Below, piece by piece: positions 33,709-44,663 of a stretch of 64,000 bases of DNA. The position numbers and the translations under genes are program-made. Within the stretch, counting starts at the first letter, position 1; every line of letters begins with the position of its first letter. This stretch comes from Branchiostoma belcheri (lineage: Eukaryota > Chordata > Leptocardii > Amphioxiformes > Branchiostomatidae), in assembly GCF_001625305.1 (NCBI RefSeq), contig NW_017803925.1:29506-93505 (forward strand), written 5' to 3'. The notes below the pieces were generated by a model. That model saw only the letters and a list, made by a program, of their open reading frames with translations. It had not been told where the DNA came from and did not search any database.

Positions 33709-34629
33709 TTAAGCCATTTTTCTGAAGGTCATATTTATTCTTGCTCCTGTTGCCTTTCTCCGGACAGGTAGCGAGTGAAACCAGAATCGGTTGGTTGGAT
33801 AGTTCATCATTAAGAGGCTACCATGTTCTAATTCTATTTTAATCGGCTCTACCACACGTTTCTTGTACTTCCCGCGTGCATCACAGTGCTTGAAAATAAA
33901 GTCTCGTTTTTGTCCGAGAGACAGTGAAGCGATTGAAGCATTTTGTACTAGCCCTTCTTCGTCATCTCTGTGTTCTCCGATGTAATCTAAACCATCTTTG
34001 TATCTGTGAAACCAACAGAAATAACGTTACCAACATAAATCCCTACACCATTACACAACTGATCTAACACGTCAACAAGGTCACAGACAGATCAATTACA
34101 AGTGCCTTACCTGTTGATAAGGACAAAGTTGAACTCTTGCCCGGTTACTTCTTGTATTCTGTCTTTGATCGTCCTTAACAGCGGTGACCAAGGCCTTGCC
34201 GGGATTTCTACCACGGAAAATCTGTACGATAACCCAGGGTCACCAAAAGCAACTTGTTTCCTTGGGATGTCACGATACTTTCCAAAGATCTACAAAAAAG
34301 AAGGTTATACATCGTACGTTCAGCGCTGATAGGTATTGGTGTATGATTGTAAAACGATGTTGACAAAATAGACAAGAGTTACACAGAATCATTGAAGAGA
34401 TTCTGACCTGAACTCGAGCCAAGTCCCCAGTGTTGTACACAAACTCCTCTTCGCACGCTTGAAACAGGGTCGAAGCAACACTTGGACGGTACAATACCGT
34501 GTAATCACAGTTGAAATTTTCTCCTCGTAACTTCTGCTATTGAAGAGGTACAGGGTCGGTAGAACAGCTTGTGATGTCCCCCTCGTGTATAGATCGGCTC
34601 AGCCAATTCCTGATATCTGTAGAAGCCAT
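33709..34629 (-). pseudogene. ALKBH2: ALKBH2-like DNA dioxygenase, right arm
   Basis: Mirror copy with homologous blocks at 34408-34536, 34111-34289 and 33709-34003 on the minus strand, of the same lengths (129, 179 and 295 bp) and with the same splice sites. HxD and the second histidine are kept. A short run near the end differs (GAR in place of AAG before INMTF). The same TAG precedes the first homologous block. Confidence 0.75.
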
Positions 34630-35090
34630 CGCTAATCGAAAAGGTGTCGAAGCGTGGACAGGTCGCAATCTAAGACCGTCACAGTTTGCCTGGCTTTATA
34701 CAAAATCCTCTTACCTCTTAACCAATCAGCAAACAATAACACTGACACAGCAAGACATACACAACCTACCCTTAATAGATAATACCGGCCGACACGCCCT
34801 CCCGGGACGCGTGAGAAAGGTTTGAAGTGACCGCGCTGAATTCAACAGGTCTCGGCTTAATCAAAAGAACAATAGGATCAACCCATGCCCAGCACGACCT
34901 CCTGGGGATACAATCTTTATGTAACGATGCCGCCCGACACGACCTCCCGCGGCGTCTGGTATGGCGCATTGACCTTCACGTGACCTCTACACCTCCTAGT
35001 GACCACACCTAGTCTTCGCCGCTGCGCTCCGCCACATAACAGGTGGAGGAGCGCCGCAAATAATACCTATCCTGTCCATAACATACTACT

Positions 35091-35096
35091 TTGTCA
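35091..35096. repeat. Target site duplication, right (TTGTCA)
   Basis: Matches the left copy at 27026-27031. The next bases TTTGTACACAGTCA continue the empty-site sequence seen at 26558. Confidence 0.85.
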
Positions 35097-35237
35097 TTTG
35101 TACACAGTCATTTAGCATAATATCGTTGCCATTTTCAATGTAAGTAGATTTGCAAATGGAAACATTTTAATTTGTTAGGTGTATTTTGCTACTAACCCTC
35201 AGCCAGTATGCAGGTCAGTTACAACCTACGCAACAAC

Positions 35238-35265
35238 AATAACAACAACAACAACAACAAAACCA
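35238..35265. repeat. (AAC)n microsatellite
   Basis: A short run of AAC/AAT triplets. Confidence 0.7.
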
Positions 35266-35702
35266 AACGAAGTTTTCTTTTGTGTTGATCGGCCGGCTTT
35301 GACGTACCTCAAGAATCTGAATGTACGTTCTAACTACATGTAAGGGTGGTCTGCGGTAGAATGGCCTCGGGATCTTGTTGACCCTGGAGCCGACGAGCTA
35401 GCCTGTATACTAGGGTAGTTCTGCCTCTCCCAACTAATTGACCAATTACGCTCAACTCACACCACGTCACATGCAACCAATCATAACCAATGATTCTCTG
35501 TAGCTAACTGTCTAATTACGGTGTATTGACGCAGAGTGGCACAATAATAGCTGGGCAACCATTAATCTCAGACCTGTCAAAGTTAACATTCAGCGCTCTT
35601 CGATCTTGAGGGTGTTGCAGAGAGACATCGCGTCGAATGCGTGTGAATGACGTGTTTAGATCGCACGCTTGAATGCTTTCAATTAACACTTTCAAACCGC
35701 CG

Positions 35703-36187
35703 TTCTTAACATGAACAGTAGGAAAGAAATTTGGACAACCAGAAAAACTGATCTAATCACAGTTTATAACATGAACTACGCCATTTTATCATTTCTGCCT
35801 TGTGTCACACATAGTGAGCCTACTGGTGTATGTCTGAAAGTTTTTCTGGTAAACGTACAGCTTACACCCTGTGGAAAAATGGTTTAAGCCACTATTAATA
35901 GAAAGTAGCTCACGTGATTACATTTGACAAATCAGAACTGTCGANTTCTTAACATGAACAGTAGGAAAGAAATTTGGACAACCAGAAAAACTGATCTAAT
36001 CACAGTTTATAACATGAACTACGCCATTTTATCATTTCTGCCTTGTGTCACACATAGTGAGCCTACTGGTGTATGTCTGAAAGTTTTTCTGGTAAACGTA
36101 CAGCTTACACCCTGTGGAAAAATGGTTTAAGCCACTATTAATAGAAAGTAGCTCACGTGATTACATTTGACAAATCAGAACTGTCGA
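35703..36187. other. Direct duplication around a single N (probable assembly artefact)
   Basis: Bases 35703-35944 and 35946-36187 (242 bp each) read the same and are separated by one N at 35945. This is what two overlapping contigs joined without merging would give. Confidence 0.8.
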
Positions 36188-36229
36188 TTGCGTTGACCTT
36201 TACTCCAAACTAATGTATATATATATCTT

Positions 36230-37080
36230 AAAACCAGTTTTCTAATAATAGCACGGTATATATACCCGAGCGCCAACTTTTTTTTCTATAACGTTGGAGA
36301 GTAGAGAGAGAGCTGACATAAACCGACTTCGTTTCGCCGACAGCACTTAACGTCCATGTGAGTACCTGACCTTATCAATTGTTTCTATTCCACTGCAAAA
36401 AAATCCCATTGCGTAAAATATCACAACTTTCAACTACCACCGGAAATGCTGAAAACGCTATTTTTGGTCAGATTTTGACATTTTTGGGGGTGGCCGATCA
36501 ATAATTCCTACTGTGTGTACTTATTTAAAAGCCTGTTGATTCTTGCCAAGTCTGCATTATGCTTCGGTATGGAGTTGTACCGCAGCTAGGGCCATTCCAG
36601 TCGTGTTTAAAAGGTATTGTAGGAATTTTTTTCGTTTTGTCGCTGTGTTCGTTCTGTGCCCGAAAACCGTGTGTCTGCCCCGCCCAAGGTCCTGGCCTGT
36701 CAAATCCCCATTTACAGATTTCTCGTCAATTTTACGATTGAAACCTCTCTAAGGATAATCGATTGCTACTCGAAGCCTTTAATTTTAGAAATGATCTATA
36801 GAACCATGCTCATTTTCTTCTGTAATGTTTGATAAAAAAAGGTTTGGTTTAAAAAGAAAGGGTAATTACATGTAAGTGATTTTGACGTGGCATGGTCTAC
36901 GCCCAACCAAAGCACTGGTTAAAACGTCATGTTGCAAACTTTTACGTTCATTGTCTATAAAGCATCATAGCCTACGTGATTTTAACGTTTGACAATATTA
37001 AAGCTAAAATATCTAATAGATATCTAATAAAGTATCTAATAGATAGCTCGTTTTTTTTTCTCTGTAAAACCGCGTGCTCG
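36230..37080. other. Noncoding stretch with possible promoter
   Basis: TATATATA near 36255 followed by GTGAGT near 36358 could mark a first noncoding exon, but no coding support is seen. The rest holds nothing I recognise. Confidence 0.2.
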
Positions 37081-37084
37081 TCGC

Positions 37085-37441
37085 AGTAGGCGAGACTGGT
37101 GTGTTTTGTTGGGTAGCATGTCCTGTTTATTTGTTTAAATGCCCTTTTTTTTACTTTCTTCATAACGTTGTGTCACTGACATATTGTTTCTCGGGACGTC
37201 TCAGAGTGGCGAGAGTGGTGTGTTTTGCTGGGTAGCATGTCCTGCTTATTTGTTTAAAAGTCTTTTTTTTACTTTCTTCATAACGTTGTATCACTGACAT
37301 ATCGTTTCTTGGGACGTCTCAGAGTGGCGAGACTGGTGTGTTTTGCTGGGTAGCATGTCCTGCTTATTTGTTTAAAAGTCTTTTTTTTACTTTCTTCATA
37401 ACGTTGTATCACTGACATATCGTTTCTTGGGACGTCTCAGA
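37085..37441. repeat. 118-bp tandem repeat
   Basis: Three units with a period of 118 bp, each with GGCGAGACTGGTGTGTTTTG, GGTAGCATGTCCTG, a T run and CATAACGTTGT. The last two are almost identical. Confidence 0.88.
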
Positions 37442-40400
37442 GTAGTAGTATAAAGAATCTAGCTGTGTCGTCGAATCTCTCTATAATATATTTAGGTAGT
37501 ATGGGCAAGATCTTTTCTGGTGTCCGCCATGAAAGAAGTACTCATTCTAGGACAGATCACCAAAGTTTCCTTCATTTTCAGCAGGTAACCCACTCAGTGG
37601 TAACACTGCTTTTCAGTGGGGCCCTGTGTCATACATAAATAAACACATAACATAACGTTACATAAAATCTCATACAAACAATGGAATTATGGTACAATAG
37701 ATAATGATACTGACAACGGAAAAAATGATCAGATAACAAATAGATAATAATACTAATAACAGAAATGTTCAATTTCATAGCCCAATTAGCTTCAATTGTC
37801 GTTATCGAGGGGTCAAAGGTCAGGACAAGTTTTACATTGGGTTTTTAAAGGGAGACTCTTCTTAAAGGGTGCTGCATTGAAACATGGAAAAACAGGCATA
37901 AAAATGGGCATCATATCTCACCTTTACGAAGTTTAGGTGACACAAACTCACATTCATTTGTTAGCACATTTATTAAAATGGACCTGCAAAAAGTTTCGGG
38001 GAAAATTGGACAGCAAAACTCGAACTACAGCTGTGTTCCCAAACACAGGCGCACTTTGTCCCCATATCCCAGGTTGATTTCAATGTGGTAAGCAGGAGGG
38101 GTGTGTGCCAACAGAAAAGCCAATAACTATACAACTTAATGGAAAACCTCCATTTTTTTGCAAAAACATTCACTCAAAACCCTACAATGTACAATCCACC
38201 ACAAAAATGCCAAGGATTCAACAAAATTTCCACCAAAAGAACGGTTTTAAAGTTATTTTTTATTTTGAGGTCTCTGACCTAGCAACTTGTGCGCATGCCC
38301 TTCAACCCGCGTCACCCCTTAAAGGAAGAAATGGAAGTATAAGTCTTTATAAAGTGTGGAAGACGGTTCCAGAGTTTAGGACTTTTATGATGATGATGAT
38401 GTTGGAGGACATTTCGCCTTGCAACATGTAGTGCCCTTCTTGTCATTGATTTATTCGAGACTTCGAAAATTCTACGTAATGTCGCTCTTAAAGATAACAA
38501 TTTGTCACTCAAGAGAGATAGATTTTGAGAGCATTTATGTTCTGAAATACTTACAAATGTACATTCCGTTATGATACATGTTAAGTAATACGTATATTTG
38601 TAATGTAATTGTTTCTTATTTCTGTGCATTTTGTAACAGGGGAAAGGGCAGAAAGGGTCAAGTAACAACAAAAATATCCAGCTCAACAATAGAGATAATG
38701 ATCCGGTCAACCATTAATATTAAACCTGTCAAAGTTGACACTTCATGACCGTTGTTAATTATACTACACCCAAATTCCGAGGTAGGTTAAAATATGTGCA
38801 TTTTGTCTTAACAGAGTTTTGGATGAAGTCAAAATTCCAACAAGCTTTTTACAATTTGTTTTTGTTATAATATCAAAGTTCAGCTTTTGGAGTAGCAGTG
38901 TCATTCATACAAAACAAGCATAGTGCAATGAACTGGATGATTCAGATTTTTTGTCTCGTGACCTTTCGCAGCTTAATTTTCTGCGGAGCCTGATATTTTG
39001 TGTTTGTGATAGAAAAAAGCCTCCGGTGTTAGTGTAGAAATTGCATTACGAAAAAAAGTGGTGTAAAACGGATTGTTGAAAGTTTTTTTGTGTGATTAAT
39101 TGTAGTTTATTCTTCTGTGGACATACTGAAGGCTCTTTGTGAAATGACAGACCTATAATTAAATTATCACGAGGTTTTGAACATCTGTTCGTAAATTACA
39201 TCGAGTGTCTTTTTCGGTCCAGGAGTAAAAGCCCATGTGATACTTTCCTGACTTTTTTGTGACGTTTAATGTCCATTGTTGTCTTGCAGGTCTTTTATTT
39301 ACATGTCATATCTAGTCATGTTTTGTAAGTCCATCATAAATATGTGCGACTTTTATAGGTCATGTTGTAAGTAAAAGGTTACCGAAATTGTCCCAAATGC
39401 CTATCTTTTGCACAAATTCCCGACATGTTCACATTTTTCACTTTAATGTAGAAAAAATGTTTAGAATTATCTTTGATGGTATTTCATGCAATATGTGATG
39501 CCTTGCGAGTACTTTGCAACAAGTCCTACTTTAAGTTTATATTGCACGATAAAATGGCCCAGAATCCCATAGACCAACTGTTTTCAGTATTCACTTGCAA
39601 ATATCCAAGCTGTGTGGGTATCCTAGCCATTTGAAAGTATAAGGAAAATTGATAATAAGCGAAACTGTGTATGCTTCTTTTGTCATTTAATCAAAGCTTT
39701 ATCACTTAGAAGACAAATTGGCAGCAATTAGGAATAAGAAACAATGACTTCAATTTTTTTTGCATGTTCACATTGCGGGGTTTTGTCTCTAAATAGTGTA
39801 AGTAGCTATGGAGACCACGTTAACATTTGGGAATCCAACACGGATACCAGAGGGAACAATATCACTTAGTTGTATCTGGGACATATAATTATACATTTTA
39901 TAGGTGACTCAAGTACTAGCATGGTTGTGACTTTTGTTTTTATTTGGTATATACTTAGCTCAGTGCCTTCAAAATTCCAATATCATTTAGTATAGACACA
40001 AAGATACTAGTCAACTAGATAGCATTAGTATTTATAGGGAGATGAGGGAATGTGATAAATTTTAGACATACAGTGACCCTTGACTGACAATATAACCTTG
40101 ACATTAGACTTTAAATAAGCCAATATACTAGTAGGATACAATATAACAATCATTGAATGAGCCATTTTGCAGAAAAGCAGGATGGAATATCAGATCGTAT
40201 TATTCCTCTAGTGATTTAGACATCCGATGCAATTCAGAGAGGAAAAAAACGGATTTTCAATTTCAATTTTCTGGTCATCATATTAATAAAGTTGAATTAA
40301 TCCTACCCCACAACTGATATTTGTTAGGCAAAAATGTGATCTTGCTGACGAAAAACGGCTGCTTGTTTTGTATCACAGACCAGGTCTAGCTATTCATTAG

Positions 40401-40990
40401 CATACCCTAAAATAAACAGATGCCTAACTAGGCTTGTTTTGGGGCTATTTCAAACGCTTCAATGACGGAATGATGACGAAAATGTTCTGAACAATGGCAG
40501 TCAATGTCAATTTTAGACCGATACCCCCATCCGTAATATTTTTTTGTGTGGTTTTGTTACCCTGAAATTCCATTTGGTAGCTTTCAACTCAAAACAAATA
40601 AACGATAACAAACACGAATTTATACATAATATACTTGAAAAGATTACTTTTCTCGCAATAATTTCCCATTTCTATGCCATGTATCGTCGAGTATTGTTTA
40701 AGACCTGGGAAAAAACAGACAGAAAACAATGTGCACTCAGCGTGCCCTCAGATACTAAGTCCCCTCCGTTTGACCTAGGTTGCGGCGCTCATGCTTGATA
40801 GCACTGGGACAAAACCATTGACATTTTGTCCTCAGGCAGACTTTCCTTCCAGCTCGTTTGTCACCCGGGTGTCATGGCGCCATCTTTAAACGTTGTTGGA
40901 TTTAGGTGGCAGAACACATGTACTCTGCTGGTCTAAGGCTGCCCAGACTGACCCTCAGTAAAGATCTCATTACCTCTTTGAAAAATGGAG
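37442..40990. other. AT-rich intergenic DNA, no gene seen
   Basis: Apart from the retroelement remnant near 38300, I find no conserved frame, RNA gene or clear repeat family. Short ORFs lack domain-like patterns. Confidence 0.5.
38305..38460 (-). mobile_element. Remnant of a non-LTR retrotransposon 3' end (weak)
   Basis: On the minus strand the peptide PKLWNRLPHFIKTYTSISSFKG resembles the C-terminal tail of CR1/Jockey-like reverse transcriptases, which often carry a WNxLP motif. No RT core is found beside it. Confidence 0.35.
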
Positions 40991-41004
40991 GTATTGTTTT
41001 TGGT

Positions 41005-41042
41005 GTGTCTGTCTGTGTGTGTGTGCGTGTGTGTGTGTATGT

Positions 41043-41073
<31 letters not shown>

Positions 41074-41084
41074 AGTGTGTGTGT
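41005..41084. repeat. (TG)n microsatellite
   Basis: About 80 bp of interrupted TG dinucleotides. The Cys/Val-rich frame across it is an artefact. Confidence 0.9.
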
Positions 41085-43056
41085 TCTTCAGCAATATTGT
41101 GGTAAGCATAACGTCATAACGCCTTTATGGATTGTAATGTTTTTGGTATGTTGGTAGGTCATAGAAAGACAAACGTCAAGGTCAAATATTGGCCTCCTGG
41201 TGGCTGACCTTAGTACTGCAGCAGAACTGCCGGTTTTTGTATCTTTTGTCCTCAACATGCTATGGTCTTGACTTTTTCTTGTCAGATACCTTTTCCTGTC
41301 AGGAGTAAGTGGTGTGAGTTTTGTTCCCATGGCAGTTTGTTCTGGAACTGTAGGGGACTTTCTGGCCAAATTTATAAAAGTCGATAAGTCAAGATAGTAA
41401 CATCATTTTTTTTTTTGGTATGTAGAGAGAGAGATGTACATCATTAAATACAGAATAGAGTAGGTAAACTGATCCTACAAATGTAGGTCTTTAGCCAAGA
41501 ACTCCATCTAAGGAGGTACACCAGCTTCTTGGAAGGAAGGATGTAGCGACCATTCACAAAACAGAAGATTATTAGTTATTGTTAGGTATTTAGTAATTTA
41601 TTTTTGTATTAATTTGAATTTTATTTACTTATTTATTGTGTTCCCGTGACCTCCCCCCCCCGCAATAAATAGGGGTATAAATAAAGGTTATTGATTTGAT
41701 TGATTGATTGAAATTGTGCAAATGAGACTTAATGCATAAATAAAGAGGAAGTTCTATGATTACAGTTTTTTTACATATAGTACTTTTATACATGCAATCT
41801 ATGTAATCTATGGCAGGAGGAACATCAGCAGATATCAATTATGCAAATGATGATGTAATTTGCATACTTAATGTGAAAATTCTGTGATTCCTTATTGGTG
41901 AATAATGGGAATTTTACATCTTGCGACATGTATAAGTTATTTCATTTCAGAAGCAAAAGCACTCTGCTTTACTCCTGTCTACCTCTCACAAGACATGTTT
42001 TAGCCAGGCTTTTGTCCATACTACTTTTAATGACAATGACAATGGACCTTATTGCAGGTTCACGCCCTACACGGGCCAAATGTACTTGAGTTAAATACCA
42101 AGTCATAGACTTCACCATTAATAATGTGTTCTGCGACGTTTTAGACCTTGTTAAAACAAGAGCAAGACAAAGGGGTGGTATTAGCAGCACAAGAAGGAAT
42201 AGTAAAAAATGCTAGGAGCATCTAACCACTCACTATCTGACTTTTGTCTGATTGACACATTTAAAACGGGTAAAATATGTTCAATATAGTGATCTTTATT
42301 CAATTTTTAGTTACTTTTGAGAAAACATGCGGCACGTCTAGTTTTAGTAGTCAAAGGCGGATTTTAATGCACAGGTTACTGGAATAACTGTAAACACGCG
42401 CGTTGGTAGGAGTGGCACACGGATCTCAAGGTCAAACAAAAGTAGTTGGGCAAGTAAGGGCAAAAATAACACATTCAAATTTAGACGAAACATGCTCAAC
42501 AGCGCCACCTTCTGAGACAAAACTAATTTGCAGCATTAGTGGTCAAAATTCTCCGATCGAGACGGTTAGAAGTATTGACTTGTAACTTATGTAAGCGTTC
42601 AAGTGATATTTCATCACACACTATCAATGTGTTATTAGCACGTTTCAAACTTGATTTTTTCATATTATGAACACATTCGATGTCTAGCTATAGGATACAC
42701 ACAAAGGTGAAATGATGTATCGTAATAAGAAAGTGGCATTCAACATTTTCAATGTTCCTTTGTCATGTTGGAATATTGTAATTCATGTTTGGTAGTAGTT
42801 CAACATATAACTATGGTACTGAAGTGTTACTTGATAGTTTGAGATAGAAATTGCAAGGTTTATATTGATATTTGTGTTACAGTAGCTGGAAGTTCTTGGG
42901 GCTAGGAGTAAGTATTTAAGTGCCAAAATGCCAAAATCCATTCTAAAGGACAAAAAATTTGAAGAAATGAAAATCAAGAGTCTATTATTCACCATGTCAC
43001 TTAAACATTGCTTTGTGTTAACTGATTTATTTAACCTTTATGTCAACCTAGATTTT
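41085..43056. other. Intergenic DNA, no gene seen
   Basis: AT-rich with a GATT run near 41697. No supported coding or RNA gene. Confidence 0.45.
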
Positions 43057-43060
43057 TTAA

Positions 43061-43366
43061 GCCTCAAACACCCGTACGGGGTCCGGGCGTTTAGTTTTAT
43101 GTGCTATTTGAAAATATTTATTCGAAAAAAAATTGTCCCGTGACTTTGTCAACCCCATGTTCATGCCTGCAGGCTCCATTTTTTGCATAAATTATGATAA
43201 TGAGCTAGAATTTTTTACAATTAATCTTGCCAAAATATACCTCTTACTATGTTTAATCATATGTGCAAAGATTACTGAATAATGCAAAAAAGAATATAAA
43301 TTTGAAAGAAACGAAATGGGGTCATTAGACCCCGTCCGTCGCAAAAAAGTTCGGGTGTTTGAAGGG
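43061..43366. mobile_element. piggyBac-like MITE (306 bp)
   Basis: Flanked on both sides by TTAA (43057-43060 and 43367-43370). The ends are imperfect inverted repeats: GCCTCAAACACCCG on the left and CGGGTGTTTGAAGGG on the right. TTAA targets with CCC-type ends are the mark of piggyBac elements. No coding capacity. Confidence 0.6.
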
Positions 43367-43370
43367 TTAA

Positions 43371-43898
43371 TGAAGGCACCTTTTTGTGCCAAACTTTTCT
43401 TCTATGCGCACACTCGCATCAGTTTTGGGGTTTCCAGAGGATGTCATCCATGTAATCAATTCAACATTGCAGAACTAAGAACAAGATGGACATATTCACA
43501 TATTAATTAGGTGAACACCTTATTGGAATAAATAATGAGAAAATGCCCTTATTCCACTGATTGATGGGAATTTTATACTTTTGGAGGGTACCTGAAGCGA
43601 ATATTATTAAACATAACTTATTCAAATCAAGACTCTATTTGCATGACGTTTGAGGAAATGCTACAATTGTCTCTTCTTTGGACAATCCAAAACAAATTAT
43701 TCAAATAAGGATATGTTTTGCATGATTACTGAGCTTGAGAAATGTTTATAAGTTGTCAATCGCAAAAGTCAACATCATTTGGCGAAGAATGAGCTCGTGG
43801 AACTTTAATTTCTGTTTATAGTGATTATTCCTGCAGTTTATATATTAACTTTCCCTCCCACATTCCATCAACAAAAGTCGATGAGTGTGGTCTTTTAC
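43371..43898. other. Intergenic DNA between two MITEs
   Basis: AT-rich; nothing recognised. Confidence 0.4.
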
Positions 43899-44417
43899 GC
43901 CTCGGTCACAACCCGCCGTACGTGCTTTTGTCCGTACGCTTTTTGGGAGGCTACGTCTGCTACGTTTTTCTAAAAACTTGGGGAAGGAGTGGCGTCGACG
44001 CGCGTCACTCACACGGTTTCGCAAGGTGTAAGAGTGTGGTCTGCACGCCACGTCTGGCCATGAGCGATTGCGTGCACCGTTCGTTGCGCAAGTGGTAAGT
44101 AAGTTAGTTGTACGTGCTTACAACGTACGATCCCTGTGCGATTGCAACTTTACCGTAAGGAGGCCGTACTCACACGTGCTTCTTACGTACGGGGCACGCG
44201 CGTCGCCCGTACTCGCACGTACGGGTGGTGAATCCGTAAACCGCACGCAGAAAAAAGTTTTACATGCACTTAAAGTTCTACGGCGTGTTTGCGTGCTCCC
44301 AAATCCGTAGGATTCCGTACGGAGGTGGTACTCACCACGCACGGATGCCCTACGTTTGCCCACGTTTTTGCACGTAGACAGCACGCAGAAGCACGTACGG
44401 CGGGTTGTGACCGAGGC
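43899..44417. mobile_element. CGTACG-rich MITE (about 519 bp)
   Basis: Terminal inverted repeats of at least 21 bp: GCCTCGGTCACAACCCGCCG at the left and its complement ending at 44417. TTTAC flanks both sides, a likely 5-bp target duplication. The inside is GC-rich for the region and filled with CGTACG and ACGTGC motifs. It ends 165 bp before the start codon of the discoidin/CCP gene, so it could affect that promoter. Confidence 0.65.
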
Positions 44418-44581
44418 TTTACTCATGGCCGGTGCTCCGTGTCGACAACGCCACCTTTCGATACAAAAGAAAAGTGAAGCATGCAGAAGCTCTATTTTGT
44501 TGGTTGTCATTTAACGATTTTTTTATGTTTGTATAGAATGATATGATACAATCTCTAATGGGTGATTTATGTTTAGACACG

Positions 44582-44663
44582 ATGACGGGTGTGTGTACGT
44601 CAGCGTGTTGGAGGTTGATGGTCCTGGTGCTGACACTGACGACGTCTTCGGTGACTGGGCAAG
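44582..44663 (+). CDS. Exon 1: signal peptide
   Basis: 82 bp ending CAAG/GTAAAC in phase 1. The hydrophobic LMVLVLTLTTSS core is followed by VTGQ, a plausible signal peptidase site. The link to the F5/8C exon 2.1 kb downstream rests on matching phase and protein logic and needs transcript proof. Confidence 0.55.

Larger units (their letters stand above)
27032..35090. mobile_element. Palindromic half-Polinton/Maverick (adintovirus-like) element
   Basis: An inverted repeat of 8059 bp: left arm 27032-31162, loop 31163-31398, right arm 31399-35090. It begins AGTAGTATG and ends CATACTACT, between six-base TTGTCA duplications. Each arm carries ALKBH2-like exons, a C2H2/acidic ORF, an AP-1-like array, a packaging ATPase, a pX-like ORF and part of a further ORF. 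The arms are close to identical with scattered base changes, apart from a 424-bp deletion in the right arm (equivalent to 30634-31057). Gene content, AG terminus and six-base duplication fit the Polinton/Maverick class. DNA polymerase B, integrase, protease and capsid genes are absent, so it could move only with enzymes supplied in trans. Both arms share disabling changes, so it is an old or defective copy. Confidence 0.85.

Noticed and set aside
40906..41157. Cys/Val-rich ORF
   Set aside because: It runs through a TG microsatellite.
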